Source of the DNA: Sphingomonas sp. CCH10-B3
Lineage (GTDB): Bacteria > Pseudomonadota > Alphaproteobacteria > Sphingomonadales > Sphingomonadaceae
DNA length: 15,816 nt
Direction of reading: 5' to 3'
Assembly: GCF_001556185.1 (NCBI RefSeq)
Contig: NZ_LSIJ01000069.1
Coordinates: 1 to 15,816 of the forward strand
This document shows positions 7,150 to 14,298 of this stretch, piece by piece (position 1 is the stretch's first letter; every line of letters begins with the position of its first letter). Position numbers and translations under genes: made by a program. Under the pieces are notes generated by a model. The model was given only the letters and a program-made list of their open reading frames with translations, was not told the DNA's origin and ran no database searches.

Positions 7150-10100
7150 ATGATCGCCCGTATCGTAACCTGGGCGGTCGAGAAGCGCTGGCTAGTCCTG
7201 CTCCTCACCGTCATCGTCGCCGCCATCGGCGCCTTTTCCCTCTACCGGCTACCGATCGACGCGGTGCCGGACATCACCAACAATCAGGTCCAGATCAACG
7301 TCCGCGCGCCTGCCCTCTCGCCCGAGCTGGTCGAGAAGCAGGTGTCGTTTCCAATCGAAACCGCGCTCGCCGGCACCCCCGGCCTGGAATATACGCGCTC
7401 GTTGAGCCGCAACGGCTTCGCGCAGATCACGGCGGTCTTTTCGGACGCGACGGACATCTATTTCGCCCGCCAGCAGGTGGGCGAGCGTCTGCGGGGCGTG
7501 CAAGAGAATCTGCCCGACGGCGTGAACCCTGAAATGGGTCCGATCGCGACAGGCCTGGGCGAGGTGTACATGTACACCGTTCGTCTCGATCATCGCGAGG
7601 ACGACAAGCACAAGCCCGGTGAACCGGGCCAACAGCCCGATGGCAGCTACATCACGCCAGAGGGCGAGCGACTGACGACCGAAGAGGACAAGGCGACCTA
7701 CCTGCGCACCGCGCAGGACTGGATCGTGACGCCGCTTCTGAAGACCACACCGGGCCTCGCCGGTGTCGACTCGATTGGCGGTTACGCCAAGCAGTTCCTC
7801 GTCGTGCCCGACGTGCAGAAGCTGGCCTCGCTCGGCATCACGCTGACGGACCTGGGAAATGCGCTGGAGCGCAATAACACCAGCGTCGGCGGTGGCTTCG
7901 TCAATCGCAATGGCGAAGGTCTGGCTGTTCGCTCGGATGCGCTCGTTCGCAATGCCAGCGAGTTGGCCAGGACCGTGATCGCGACACGTAACGGCGTGCC
8001 GATCACGGTAGAACAAGTTGCGACTGTGAAGACGGGTCAGGCGATCCGCATGGGTTCGGCATCGGAGAACGGTACCGAAGTCGTCGTCGGCACGGCGATC
8101 ATGCGGATCGGCGAGAACAGCCGCATCGTGTCGACCGCGGTCGCTGAGAAACTGAAGACGATCAACGCTTCGCTGCCTCCTGACGTCGTAATTCAGCCGG
8201 TGCTGAACCGCACCGAGCTGGTCAATTCGACGATCAAGACGGTCGCGAAAAACCTGTCCGAAGGCGCGGTGCTGGTCATCGTCGTGCTCTTCCTGCTGCT
8301 CGGCAACTTCCGTGCGGCCCTGATCGCGGCGTTGGTCATCCCGATCACCATGATGCTGACAGGCTTTGGTATGCTGCGCGCTGGGGTCTCGGCCAATCTG
8401 ATGAGCCTTGGGGCTTTGGACTTCGGTCTGATCGTCGACGGCGCCGTCATCATCGTTGAAAACGCGCTGCGAAGGCTTGCCGAGCAACAGCATCATGAAG
8501 GCCGATTGCTGAGCGTCAAGGAAAGGCTCGCGACCGTGGCAGCCGCCGCGCGCGAGATGATCCGGCCCTCGGTCTACGGACAGGCGATCATCATCCTCGT
8601 CTACGTGCCGCTACTCACGCTGACCGGCGTGGAGGGCAAGACGTTCGTGCCGATGGCGCTCACCGTCATCATCGCGCTCGGCTTCGCCTTCATCCTGTCG
8701 CTCACCTTCGTCCCCGCCATGATCGCGATCTGGCTGTCCAAAAAGGTGGAGGAGAAGGACGGCCGCATCATCACATGGCTGAAGAAGCGCTACGAACCCG
8801 GTCTCGACCGGGCGATGAAGCGCCCGACCCTGACGATCGGGGCGGGTGTCGGCAGCCTTGTGGTGGCGGCGCTTGCCTTCACCACGCTCGGCTCGGTGTT
8901 CCTGCCGCAGCTCGATGAAGGCGATCTGCTCATCCAGTCGCTCCGCATCCCGGCAACGTCGGTCCAGCAGAGTCAGGCGATGCAGGTGCCGATCGAGAGG
9001 ATGATGTCGAAGCAACCGGAGGTGGCGTTCGTCTATTCAAAGACGGGCACCGCCGAGCTGGCGGCCGACCCGATGCCGCCGAACGCGACCGACATGTTCG
9101 TCATCCTGAAGCCGCGGAAGGACTGGCCGAACCCCGACCTTCCCAAGGAGGAGCTGGTAAGTCGGATCGAGGGTAATCTCGCGAAGTTCCCGGGCAATGC
9201 CTATGAGATCACCCAGCCCATCCAGATGCGCTTCAACGAGCTGATCGCCGGCGTTCGCGGCGATATCGCGGTGAAGGTATTCGGCGACGACTTCACACAA
9301 ATGAACCGGACGGCCGAGCAGGTTGCTGCGGTGCTGCGCAAGACGCAGGGCGCAGCGGACGTGAAGGTCGAGCAAACGACGGGCCTGCCCATGCTCGACA
9401 TTCGCGTCAATCGCGACGCAATGGCGCGTCTGGGCGTCACTGCCCAAGATGTGCAGGACATCGTCACCGCGACAATCGGCGGGCGCACCTCGGGCCAGAT
9501 CTTCGAGGGCGATCGGCGCTTTCCGGTCGTGATACGGCTCTCTGAAGCGCAACGGGCGGACATCGGCCTTCTCGAACAGGTGCAGGTGCCGTTGGCGGGG
9601 GGTGGCTATGTGCCGCTTTCGAGCGTCGCCGACATCAAGGTGGTCGATGGTCCCAACCAGATCAGCCGCGAGAACGGGAAGCGTCGCGTGGTGGTGCAAG
9701 CCAATGTGCGCGGTCGCGACGTCGGCAGTGTCGTTGCGGACGCGCAGGCGGCGATCGGTAGCCAGGTTCGGCTGCCCGCTGGTGCCTATCTCGAATGGGG
9801 CGGCCAGTTCGAGAACCTGCAATCGGCAAGCGAACGTCTGAAGCTGGTCATTCCGGCCTGCTTCATCCTGATCCTGTTGCTCCTCTACGGGGCATTGGGA
9901 TCGGTCCGCGATGCCGCGATCGTCTTCACCGGCGTGCCCTTCGCGCTGGTGGGCGGCGTTCTGCTGCTGTTCCTGCGGGGCATGGACTTCTCGATCTCGG
10001 CGGCGGTTGGCTTCATCGCCTTGTCGGGCATCGCGGTCCTCAACGGCCTCGTGATGGTCAGCTCGATCCAGGACCTGATCCGGTCGGGGCTATCGCGCGA

Positions 10101-10395
10101 AGAGGCGGCCCATGTCGGCGCAATGCAGCGTCTGCGGCCCGTCGTCATGACCGCGCTCGTCGCCAGCCTCGGCTTCGTGCCGATGGCGCTTGGCGAAGGC
10201 GCGGGCGCGGAGGTGCAGAAGCCATTGGCGACCGTCGTCATCGGCGGCCTGATCTCGGCAACGCTGCTGACGCTGTTCGTGCTGCCGACGCTCTACGCCC
10301 GGTTCGGGCAGAAAGTGATCGAGAAGCCCGAGCACTACAATGAGGAGCATGAAGGGGACGACCACGGTCAGACCTTCGTGAACGACTTGGCCTGA
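7150..10395 (+). CDS. czcA: CzcA-like heavy-metal RND efflux pump
   Basis: This 1081-residue inner-membrane proton/metal antiporter has the full RND plan: twelve transmembrane helices and two large periplasmic loops. The helix 4 motif GALDFGLIVDGAVIIVE contains D424, D430 and E437. These have the same spacing as the proton-pathway residues of CzcA (D402/D408/E415). This matches the Zn/Co/Cd branch of the heavy-metal RND family rather than the Cu/Ag branch, where CusA differs here. An acidic, polar stretch at about 146-186 in the first periplasmic loop is longer than a minimal loop. The C-terminus is hydrophilic with His and acidic residues (EHYNEEHEGDDHG). It is the last gene of the czcCBA set, three bases after czcB, and is followed by a strong hairpin. 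The substrate is predicted as Zn/Cd/Co, not shown. Confidence 0.95.
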   Translation: MIARIVTWAVEKRWLVLLLTVIVAAIGAFSLYRLPIDAVPDITNNQVQINVRAPALSPELVEKQVSFPIETALAGTPGLEYTRSLSRNGFAQITAVFSDATDIYFARQQVGERLRGVQENLPDGVNPEMGPIATGLGEVYMYTVRLDHREDDKHKPGEPGQQPDGSYITPEGERLTTEEDKATYLRTAQDWIVTPLLKTTPGLAGVDSIGGYAKQFLVVPDVQKLASLGITLTDLGNALERNNTSVGGGFVNRNGEGLAVRSDALVRNASELARTVIATRNGVPITVEQVATVKTGQAIRMGSASENGTEVVVGTAIMRIGENSRIVSTAVAEKLKTINASLPPDVVIQPVLNRTELVNSTIKTVAKNLSEGAVLVIVVLFLLLGNFRAALIAALVIPITMMLTGFGMLRAGVSANLMSLGALDFGLIVDGAVIIVENALRRLAEQQHHEGRLLSVKERLATVAAAAREMIRPSVYGQAIIILVYVPLLTLTGVEGKTFVPMALTVIIALGFAFILSLTFVPAMIAIWLSKKVEEKDGRIITWLKKRYEPGLDRAMKRPTLTIGAGVGSLVVAALAFTTLGSVFLPQLDEGDLLIQSLRIPATSVQQSQAMQVPIERMMSKQPEVAFVYSKTGTAELAADPMPPNATDMFVILKPRKDWPNPDLPKEELVSRIEGNLAKFPGNAYEITQPIQMRFNELIAGVRGDIAVKVFGDDFTQMNRTAEQVAAVLRKTQGAADVKVEQTTGLPMLDIRVNRDAMARLGVTAQDVQDIVTATIGGRTSGQIFEGDRRFPVVIRLSEAQRADIGLLEQVQVPLAGGGYVPLSSVADIKVVDGPNQISRENGKRRVVVQANVRGRDVGSVVADAQAAIGSQVRLPAGAYLEWGGQFENLQSASERLKLVIPACFILILLLLYGALGSVRDAAIVFTGVPFALVGGVLLLFLRGMDFSISAAVGFIALSGIAVLNGLVMVSSIQDLIRSGLSREEAAHVGAMQRLRPVVMTALVASLGFVPMALGEGAGAEVQKPLATVVIGGLISATLLTLFVLPTLYARFGQKVIEKPEHYNEEHEGDDHGQTFVNDLA

Positions 10396-10397
10396 AG

Positions 10398-10432
10398 GGT
10401 GAGCGGGGCGATCCGCGATCGCCCCGCTCATC
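10398..10432 (+). terminator. strong hairpin after czcA (terminator-like or mRNA-processing stem-loop)
   Basis: The arm at 10398-10412 pairs with 10418-10432 around the loop CCGCG (10413-10417). That gives 15 bp including one G-U pair, with the central 13 bp perfect. It starts three bases after the czcA stop. There is no downstream T-run on the plus strand, so it is not a classical intrinsic terminator. It could protect the czcCBA message or partially attenuate reading into the SRPBCC gene. Confidence 0.6.
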
Positions 10433-10448
10433 TCTGGGAGATGGGGAT

Positions 10449-10937
10449 ATGCCTCGCACCATAACCAGCTCAATGCTTCACGGCGGGCCACTGCGGATCT
10501 GGTCGGCGATCACCGATCCGGATCATCGTCGGGCTTGGAGTCCGCTCGTATTCCTCGACAACCCGTGCCAGCTTGGCGAGACGGAATGTACCTTCGCGAT
10601 CCAGGGCATCACCCGACCAATTCGGACGCCAGCACGGATTGATCGATTCGATAAGCCGCACGCCTTCGCTTGGTCCTGCGGCATCCCTTATCTGTTCACG
10701 CTCGAAGAGCGGTACGAGCTGGCAGGGGACGACGGTGGCACCAGGCTAACACATAGCTGCACGCTGCGCGGGGCGCTGTCTTTGCCGTTCGCGGCGATGA
10801 TGTTGCGTCGCCTGCGGTCCCTGATGATCGAGGCTGACGATCGCCTCGCAACCTATCTGCGCTGGCGGGTGGGTCAGCCTGCCCGTGGGATCAATCGTCA
10901 GCGCGTCCCCTCCCGGTACAGGAGGAAGGCGCGATGA
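10449..10937 (+). CDS. SRPBCC-family (START/Bet v1-like) protein
   Basis: The 162-residue soluble protein shows the SRPBCC pattern. An N-terminal strand and helix with the I-W-x-A-I-T-D-P-x-x-x-x-x-W signature (residues about 17-30) precede a series of beta strands. A long C-terminal helix (about 115-138) would close the ligand cavity. Family members bind hydrophobic ligands or act in aromatic and lipid metabolism, and no specific function can be assigned here. There is no signal peptide, so a cytosolic location is expected. The C-terminal 20 residues are basic and low in predicted structure. A GGGAG/GGGGA stretch precedes the ATG. The stop overlaps the next gene (ATGA), tying it to the lipoprotein gene and suggesting a role linked to this accessory block rather than to czcCBA directly. 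Confidence 0.75.
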   Translation: MPRTITSSMLHGGPLRIWSAITDPDHRRAWSPLVFLDNPCQLGETECTFAIQGITRPIRTPARIDRFDKPHAFAWSCGIPYLFTLEERYELAGDDGGTRLTHSCTLRGALSLPFAAMMLRRLRSLMIEADDRLATYLRWRVGQPARGINRQRVPSRYRRKAR

Positions 10938-11308
10938 CGCCGTTGAAGCGGGTTCTGCCCGCCCTCATCCTCGTTATCGGGCTGGCGGCTTGCACGGAAA
11001 GCAAGCCGCCAGCCCCGCCAACGGAGCAGCAAATCCATTCGTCCGACAGCGCCGTGGCGACCGGGGAAATGGGGCGCCATCCCTATCGCTGTTCCGACGG
11101 GGAACCGCTGTTCGTCGACTACAAGGACAACGGCCTGCAGATCGATTTGCGGCGCTCCAGCAGCGCCGTGCCCATGACGCTGACCGCGCCAGCGCAGGGC
11201 CTCCAATATGTCGGCGAGACAGCCACCGCGACCTTCAAGGGGTCGCAGCTCACCATCGTGGAAGGCGAAGGCCGCACGCGGACCTGCGAACGGGAGGGCA
11301 CCCGATGA
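10934..11308 (+). CDS. MliC-like (C-type lysozyme inhibitor fold) lipoprotein, copy 1
   Basis: The 124-residue protein has a lipoprotein signal with lipobox GLAAC20, a Pro-rich linker and a small C-terminal domain. That domain resembles the MliC/PliC membrane-bound lysozyme inhibitor fold. Features seen are YRCSDG near residues 51-56, a VDYKDNGLQI strand, an LTAPAQGLQYVGE segment like the family's SGSGxRY region, and a closing TCER. C53 and C118 probably form the fold's disulfide. Family members block lysozyme in the periplasm; the inhibitory loop here is not an exact match, so the activity is uncertain. The start overlaps the SRPBCC stop by four bases. A related lipoprotein with almost the same Cys-Cys spacing (65 versus 64) lies at 12614-13003, on the other side of fliE and the bestrophin gene. 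Confidence 0.75.
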   Translation: MTPLKRVLPALILVIGLAACTESKPPAPPTEQQIHSSDSAVATGEMGRHPYRCSDGEPLFVDYKDNGLQIDLRRSSSAVPMTLTAPAQGLQYVGETATATFKGSQLTIVEGEGRTRTCEREGTR

Positions 11309-11361
11309 ACCGTCCTGTCTTCCGACACGTCGCACTGCAACGGGAGAGAAACGATGTCTGA
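11305..11361 (+). CDS. possible 18-codon mini-ORF linking the lipoprotein and fliE genes
   Basis: The ATG at 11305 overlaps the lipoprotein stop (ATGA) and opens an 18-codon frame, MNRPVFRHVALQRERNDV. It ends at 11361, overlapping the fliE start at 11354 by eight bases. It may only carry ribosomes across the 45-bp gap to fliE, and it contains the fliE ribosome-binding site. No evidence shows the peptide is made for its own sake. Confidence 0.22.
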   Translation: MNRPVFRHVALQRERNDV

Positions 11362-11695
11362 CACGTCGATCTCGAATGTGATGGCCATTCGCGCCGAAGT
11401 GATCGCGCGAAGCCGCGCCTTGCGCGAGGCGCAGCCGACGGCACCGCCCGGCGTGACGCCGACCGCTCCAGCCTCAACCTTTGCCGACACCCTCAATGCC
11501 GTGGTGGCGAAGGTCAACGAGACCCAGGAGCAGGAGGATGTCGTCACCGAAGCATATGAACGGGGCGAAACCACCGACATTGCGACCGTCGCGCTCATCC
11601 AGAGCCGTGCATCCATTACGTTCGAGGCGACGCTGCAAGTCCGGAACAAGCTGCTGTCTGCATATCGAGACATCATGAACATGCCGATCGGATGA
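11354..11695 (+). CDS. fliE: FliE-like flagellar hook-basal body protein, isolated copy
   Basis: The 113-residue product ends with the hallmark FliE C-terminus: ASITFEATLQVRNKLLSAY (residues 86-104) followed by RDIMNMPI. The middle, FADTLNAVVAKVNETQEQED (43-62), matches the FliE helical region. Length is normal for FliE, which is about 100-110 residues and has no signal peptide because the flagellar export apparatus secretes it. In flagellated bacteria FliE joins the MS ring (FliF) to the rod (FlgB) in the periplasm. Here no fliF, flgB, flgC or export gene is present. Its neighbours are a MliC-like lipoprotein and a bestrophin, all on the same strand with short gaps. A GGGAGAG ribosome-binding site lies a few bases upstream of the ATG. 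It could be a displaced flagellar gene or one recruited to an envelope role. The family identity is strong; the function here is open. Confidence 0.9.
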   Translation: MSDTSISNVMAIRAEVIARSRALREAQPTAPPGVTPTAPASTFADTLNAVVAKVNETQEQEDVVTEAYERGETTDIATVALIQSRASITFEATLQVRNKLLSAYRDIMNMPIG

Positions 11696-11726
11696 CGATC
11701 GCGGAGATAACTAAGGCGGTATTGGT

Positions 11727-12614
11727 ATGATTGTCGGCACAAGGCCACGATTTACGCAGATTATTGTCGAGGTTTGGAAGCCCCTCACGATCCTGTTCGT
11801 GTGGGACGTGGCGGTGACGGCATTCCACATGATGACCCCGATCAAGGAACCGCCTTTGCCGACGGCGCTGTTCGGCACTGCCATCGCGCTCTTCATGGGG
11901 TTTCGGACCAACGCCGCTTATGCACGCTGGTGGGAAGCGCGAACTCTTTGGGGCGCGCTCATCAATTCCTCGCGCAGTCTGGCCCGGATCACGCGCAGCC
12001 TGACCAAGGGGGAACCCGAGGGCAGTGAGATACGGCACCACATCATCCTGAGGCAGATCGCCTTTGCGCACTCGATGCGCTGCCAGCTTCGCCGACAGTC
12101 GCCCTATGAAGAAATTGCCCGGGTCGCCGGAACGGAGGTCGCCGATATGGCGGTCACTCGCCTGAACCCTGCCAATGCGCTCTTGGAGGACATATCGGGC
12201 ATTTACGCTGACGCGCTCGCGGAAGGTCGGATCACCGAGATCCAGCAGGCAACTGTGGAGCGCGTCCTGATCGACATCGCCAATGCGCAGGGCGGCATGG
12301 AGCGGATCAAGAACACGCCGCTGCCCAATGGCTTTCGGTTCTTCCCGAACCTCTTCACGCGTGTGTTCTGCGTGCTGCTCCCGATCGCGCTGGTCGAATC
12401 CCTGGGCCTTGCCACGCCGATCGGATCGACGCTGATCGGACTCGTCTTCCTCGCGGTGCTGAGCATCGGCGAGGATCTGACCGATCCGTTCGCCAATAGC
12501 GTCCACGATGTCCCGCTCACGGCCATGTGCCGCACGATCGAGATCGACCTTCTCCAAACCGCGGGACTTCCGGCCCCCGAGCCGCTGACACCTGATCACG
12601 GGGTGCTGTGGTGA
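11727..12614 (+). CDS. bestrophin-family ion channel
   Basis: The 295-residue membrane protein has the bacterial bestrophin (YneE/UPF0187) signature segments in order. These are FRTNAAYARWWEAR (residues 59-72), NTPLP (196-200) followed by the FFPNLFTRVFCVLLP helix, and EDLTDPFANSVHDVPL (249-264). Bestrophins are pentameric channels; animal ones conduct chloride, while a characterised Klebsiella homologue is cation-permeable. Four transmembrane helices are expected. In this setting it could balance charge or osmolarity during metal-proton exchange, but that is an inference from location only. The ATG at 11727 has AAGGCGG seven bases upstream. Its stop overlaps the start of the second MliC-like lipoprotein gene. 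The sequence looks full length. Confidence 0.9.
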   Translation: MIVGTRPRFTQIIVEVWKPLTILFVWDVAVTAFHMMTPIKEPPLPTALFGTAIALFMGFRTNAAYARWWEARTLWGALINSSRSLARITRSLTKGEPEGSEIRHHIILRQIAFAHSMRCQLRRQSPYEEIARVAGTEVADMAVTRLNPANALLEDISGIYADALAEGRITEIQQATVERVLIDIANAQGGMERIKNTPLPNGFRFFPNLFTRVFCVLLPIALVESLGLATPIGSTLIGLVFLAVLSIGEDLTDPFANSVHDVPLTAMCRTIEIDLLQTAGLPAPEPLTPDHGVLW

Positions 12615-13003
12615 TGGGCATGCGCGCCTTGCTGCATCTGCCCGGGCTCACGATCGCGCGCGTTGGCGCCGTTCTCGTCACCGGCGTGATTGTAGGGGCG
12701 TGCAACCCGGCTCCGAGCGAACCTGTCGAACCGGCTCATGACAAGCGTGTGACGCCAAGGCTGATCGCGCAGCGCATCATGTATTGCGACGACGGCACCC
12801 GCGCCGATGTCGACTTCATCGACGACGGCCTGAAGATGGCCGTCACCTGGCTGCCGAAGGGCAGGACCGAGATCCTGCGCGCCCAGCGAACCGGTGATGA
12901 ATTTCGCGGCAACCAGTCACGGGCGGTCGTGGCGGGCGGGGCGATCGCCTTCATGCGGCGCGGGAAAATCCACGTCTGTCACCGAACCCCGGAGGGATCA
13001 TAG
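12614..13003 (+). CDS. MliC-like lipoprotein, copy 2
   Basis: The 129-residue protein has a lipoprotein signal with lipobox VGAC30 and a Pro/Glu-rich linker. Its small domain begins IMYCDDGTRADVDFIDDGLK and ends HVCHR. It aligns with the C-terminal domain of the lipoprotein at 10934-11308: C-x-DG, then VD-x-x-D-x-GL, then a terminal basic x-C-x-R, with C58 and C122 probably disulfide-bonded. It diverges more from MliC than copy 1, so lysozyme inhibition is less certain; a role in binding another periplasmic partner is possible. The ATG at 12614 overlaps the bestrophin stop (TGATG). GTG codons at 12608 and 12611 are alternative starts; GTG 12611 would give a GTGA overlap. It is followed three bases later by the ZIP gene. 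Confidence 0.68.
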   Translation: MGMRALLHLPGLTIARVGAVLVTGVIVGACNPAPSEPVEPAHDKRVTPRLIAQRIMYCDDGTRADVDFIDDGLKMAVTWLPKGRTEILRAQRTGDEFRGNQSRAVVAGGAIAFMRRGKIHVCHRTPEGS

Positions 13004-13006
13004 GAT

Positions 13007-13693
13007 ATGCAGGCACTGCTTTACACGCTTGCGCCTGTGCTGGCGGTCGTAATCGGCGCGATCATCGCGAGCCGCACAAAGTTAAATCCTGGCCTCGTGG
13101 CGGGGCTACAGCATCTTGCTGCCGGCGTCGTGTTCGCGGCGGCAGCGACTGAAATCCTGCCGCAGGTCAAGCATGAGGCTTCGCCCAGCGCGACGTTGAT
13201 CGGCGGGGCGGCGGGCGTCGTAACGATGCTGGGTCTCAAGGCTTTCGAGGCCCGCTTCAAGGGGCCGATGGCGCTGCTCGCCGCGATCGGCATCGACATC
13301 CTGGTCGATGGCCTGGTGCTCGGCCTTGCGTTCGTCGCGGGCGAGAAGGCGGGATTTCTGCTGACGATCGCGCTGACACTCGAAGTGCTCTTCCTGGGTC
13401 TGACACTGACCAACGAGCTGGCGGAAACCTATCGCTCGCGCCTGCGCATCATCGTGATCGTCTCGGCCTTGGCGCTGCTGCTGCCGATCGGCGCGCTCGC
13501 TGCCGTTCCTGTCGCCACGCTCTCGCCGGTAATGGTCGCTGGCTTCCTGAGCTTTGGGCTGATGGCGCTGCTCTACCTCGTCACGGAAGAGCTGCTGGTT
13601 GAGGCGCACGAGAAGCCTGACACCCCGCTCATCAGCTCGATGTTCTTCGTAGGGTTCCTCGCCCTCCTGACGCTCGAGGAGATCATGGGATGA
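13007..13693 (+). CDS. ZIP-family metal transporter
   Basis: The 228-residue, about eight-helix membrane protein shows the ZIP pattern. LQHLAAGVVFAAAATEILP (residues 34-52) is helix 2 with H36 and E49. IGIDILVDGLVLG (94-106) is the helix 4 signature, where the usual H-N-x-x-E-G reads D97-x3-D101-G102. Helix 5 carries LTLEVLFLG with E126. ZIP proteins normally carry Zn, Fe, Mn or Cd into the cytosol, the reverse direction of the efflux genes around it. The replacement of His and Glu by Asp at the transport site suggests altered metal preference. A GGAGG-like site lies just upstream of the ATG at 13007. The stop overlaps the CDF start by four bases (ATGA), so the two transporters are co-translated. 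Confidence 0.85.
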   Translation: MQALLYTLAPVLAVVIGAIIASRTKLNPGLVAGLQHLAAGVVFAAAATEILPQVKHEASPSATLIGGAAGVVTMLGLKAFEARFKGPMALLAAIGIDILVDGLVLGLAFVAGEKAGFLLTIALTLEVLFLGLTLTNELAETYRSRLRIIVIVSALALLLPIGALAAVPVATLSPVMVAGFLSFGLMALLYLVTEELLVEAHEKPDTPLISSMFFVGFLALLTLEEIMG

Positions 13694-14298
13694 ATGCGAG
13701 CAACGACAACGCGGGCACGCAGGAGCGTCGCACGCTCTGGATCGTGCTGCTGCTGAACGCAGCAATCGCAGCGGGCTTTTTCGTATCCGGCGCGTTCGCC
13801 GATTCAAGTGCGCTCATCGCCAACGGCGTCGACAATCTGTCCGACACCGCCGTTTACGCTCTCAGCCTCGTCGCGCTGACCCACGGTAAGACGTGGAAGA
13901 CGCGCGCCGCGATCGCATCGGGGGTAATGCTGCTGATCTTTGCGGGCGGCATCCTGATCGATGTCGGGCGACGCTATGTGCAGGGGAGCGAGCCGATCGG
14001 ACCGACCATGATGGTCATGTCGGCGATCGCCGGCGTCGTAAACTACCTCTGCCTGCGGCTGCTCCAGCGGCTCAAGGATCCGGACGTTAACCTACGGGCC
14101 GCCACCACCTTCAGCTTCAATGACTTCATTTCCAATGGCGGCATCCTGATCGCGGGCGTGCTGGTGCTGTGGCTGGGCACCAACTGGCCGGACCTTCTGG
14201 TCGGCTTCGCTACCGCCATCATCGCCATCAAGGGCGGTGTCGAAATCCTGCGCGACGCGCGCGCCGAAACCAAGAAAAGCGAAAGGAGGTCGTCATGA
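13690..14298 (+). CDS. short CDF metal transporter, copy 2
   Basis: The 202-residue, six-helix transporter is a paralogue of the CDF protein at 1667-2293. Helix 2 reads ANGVDNLSD with D48-x3-D52. Helix 5 reads FSFNDFISNGG with N144, D145 and N149, the same ND-x3-N form as copy 1 in place of H-x3-D. The cytoplasmic C-terminal domain is absent, leaving only a short charged tail (about 188-202). It should export a divalent metal from cytosol to periplasm, feeding CzcCBA. Its start overlaps the ZIP stop, and its stop overlaps the P-type ATPase start by four bases (ATGA). An AAAGGAGG site inside its 3' end (about 14283-14289) serves the ATPase gene. Confidence 0.88.
   Translation: MNASNDNAGTQERRTLWIVLLLNAAIAAGFFVSGAFADSSALIANGVDNLSDTAVYALSLVALTHGKTWKTRAAIASGVMLLIFAGGILIDVGRRYVQGSEPIGPTMMVMSAIAGVVNYLCLRLLQRLKDPDVNLRAATTFSFNDFISNGGILIAGVLVLWLGTNWPDLLVGFATAIIAIKGGVEILRDARAETKKSERRSS

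Noticed and set aside
7249..8496. 415-residue minus-strand frame opposite czcA
   Set aside because: Shadow frame with no motif; czcA is unambiguous on the plus strand.
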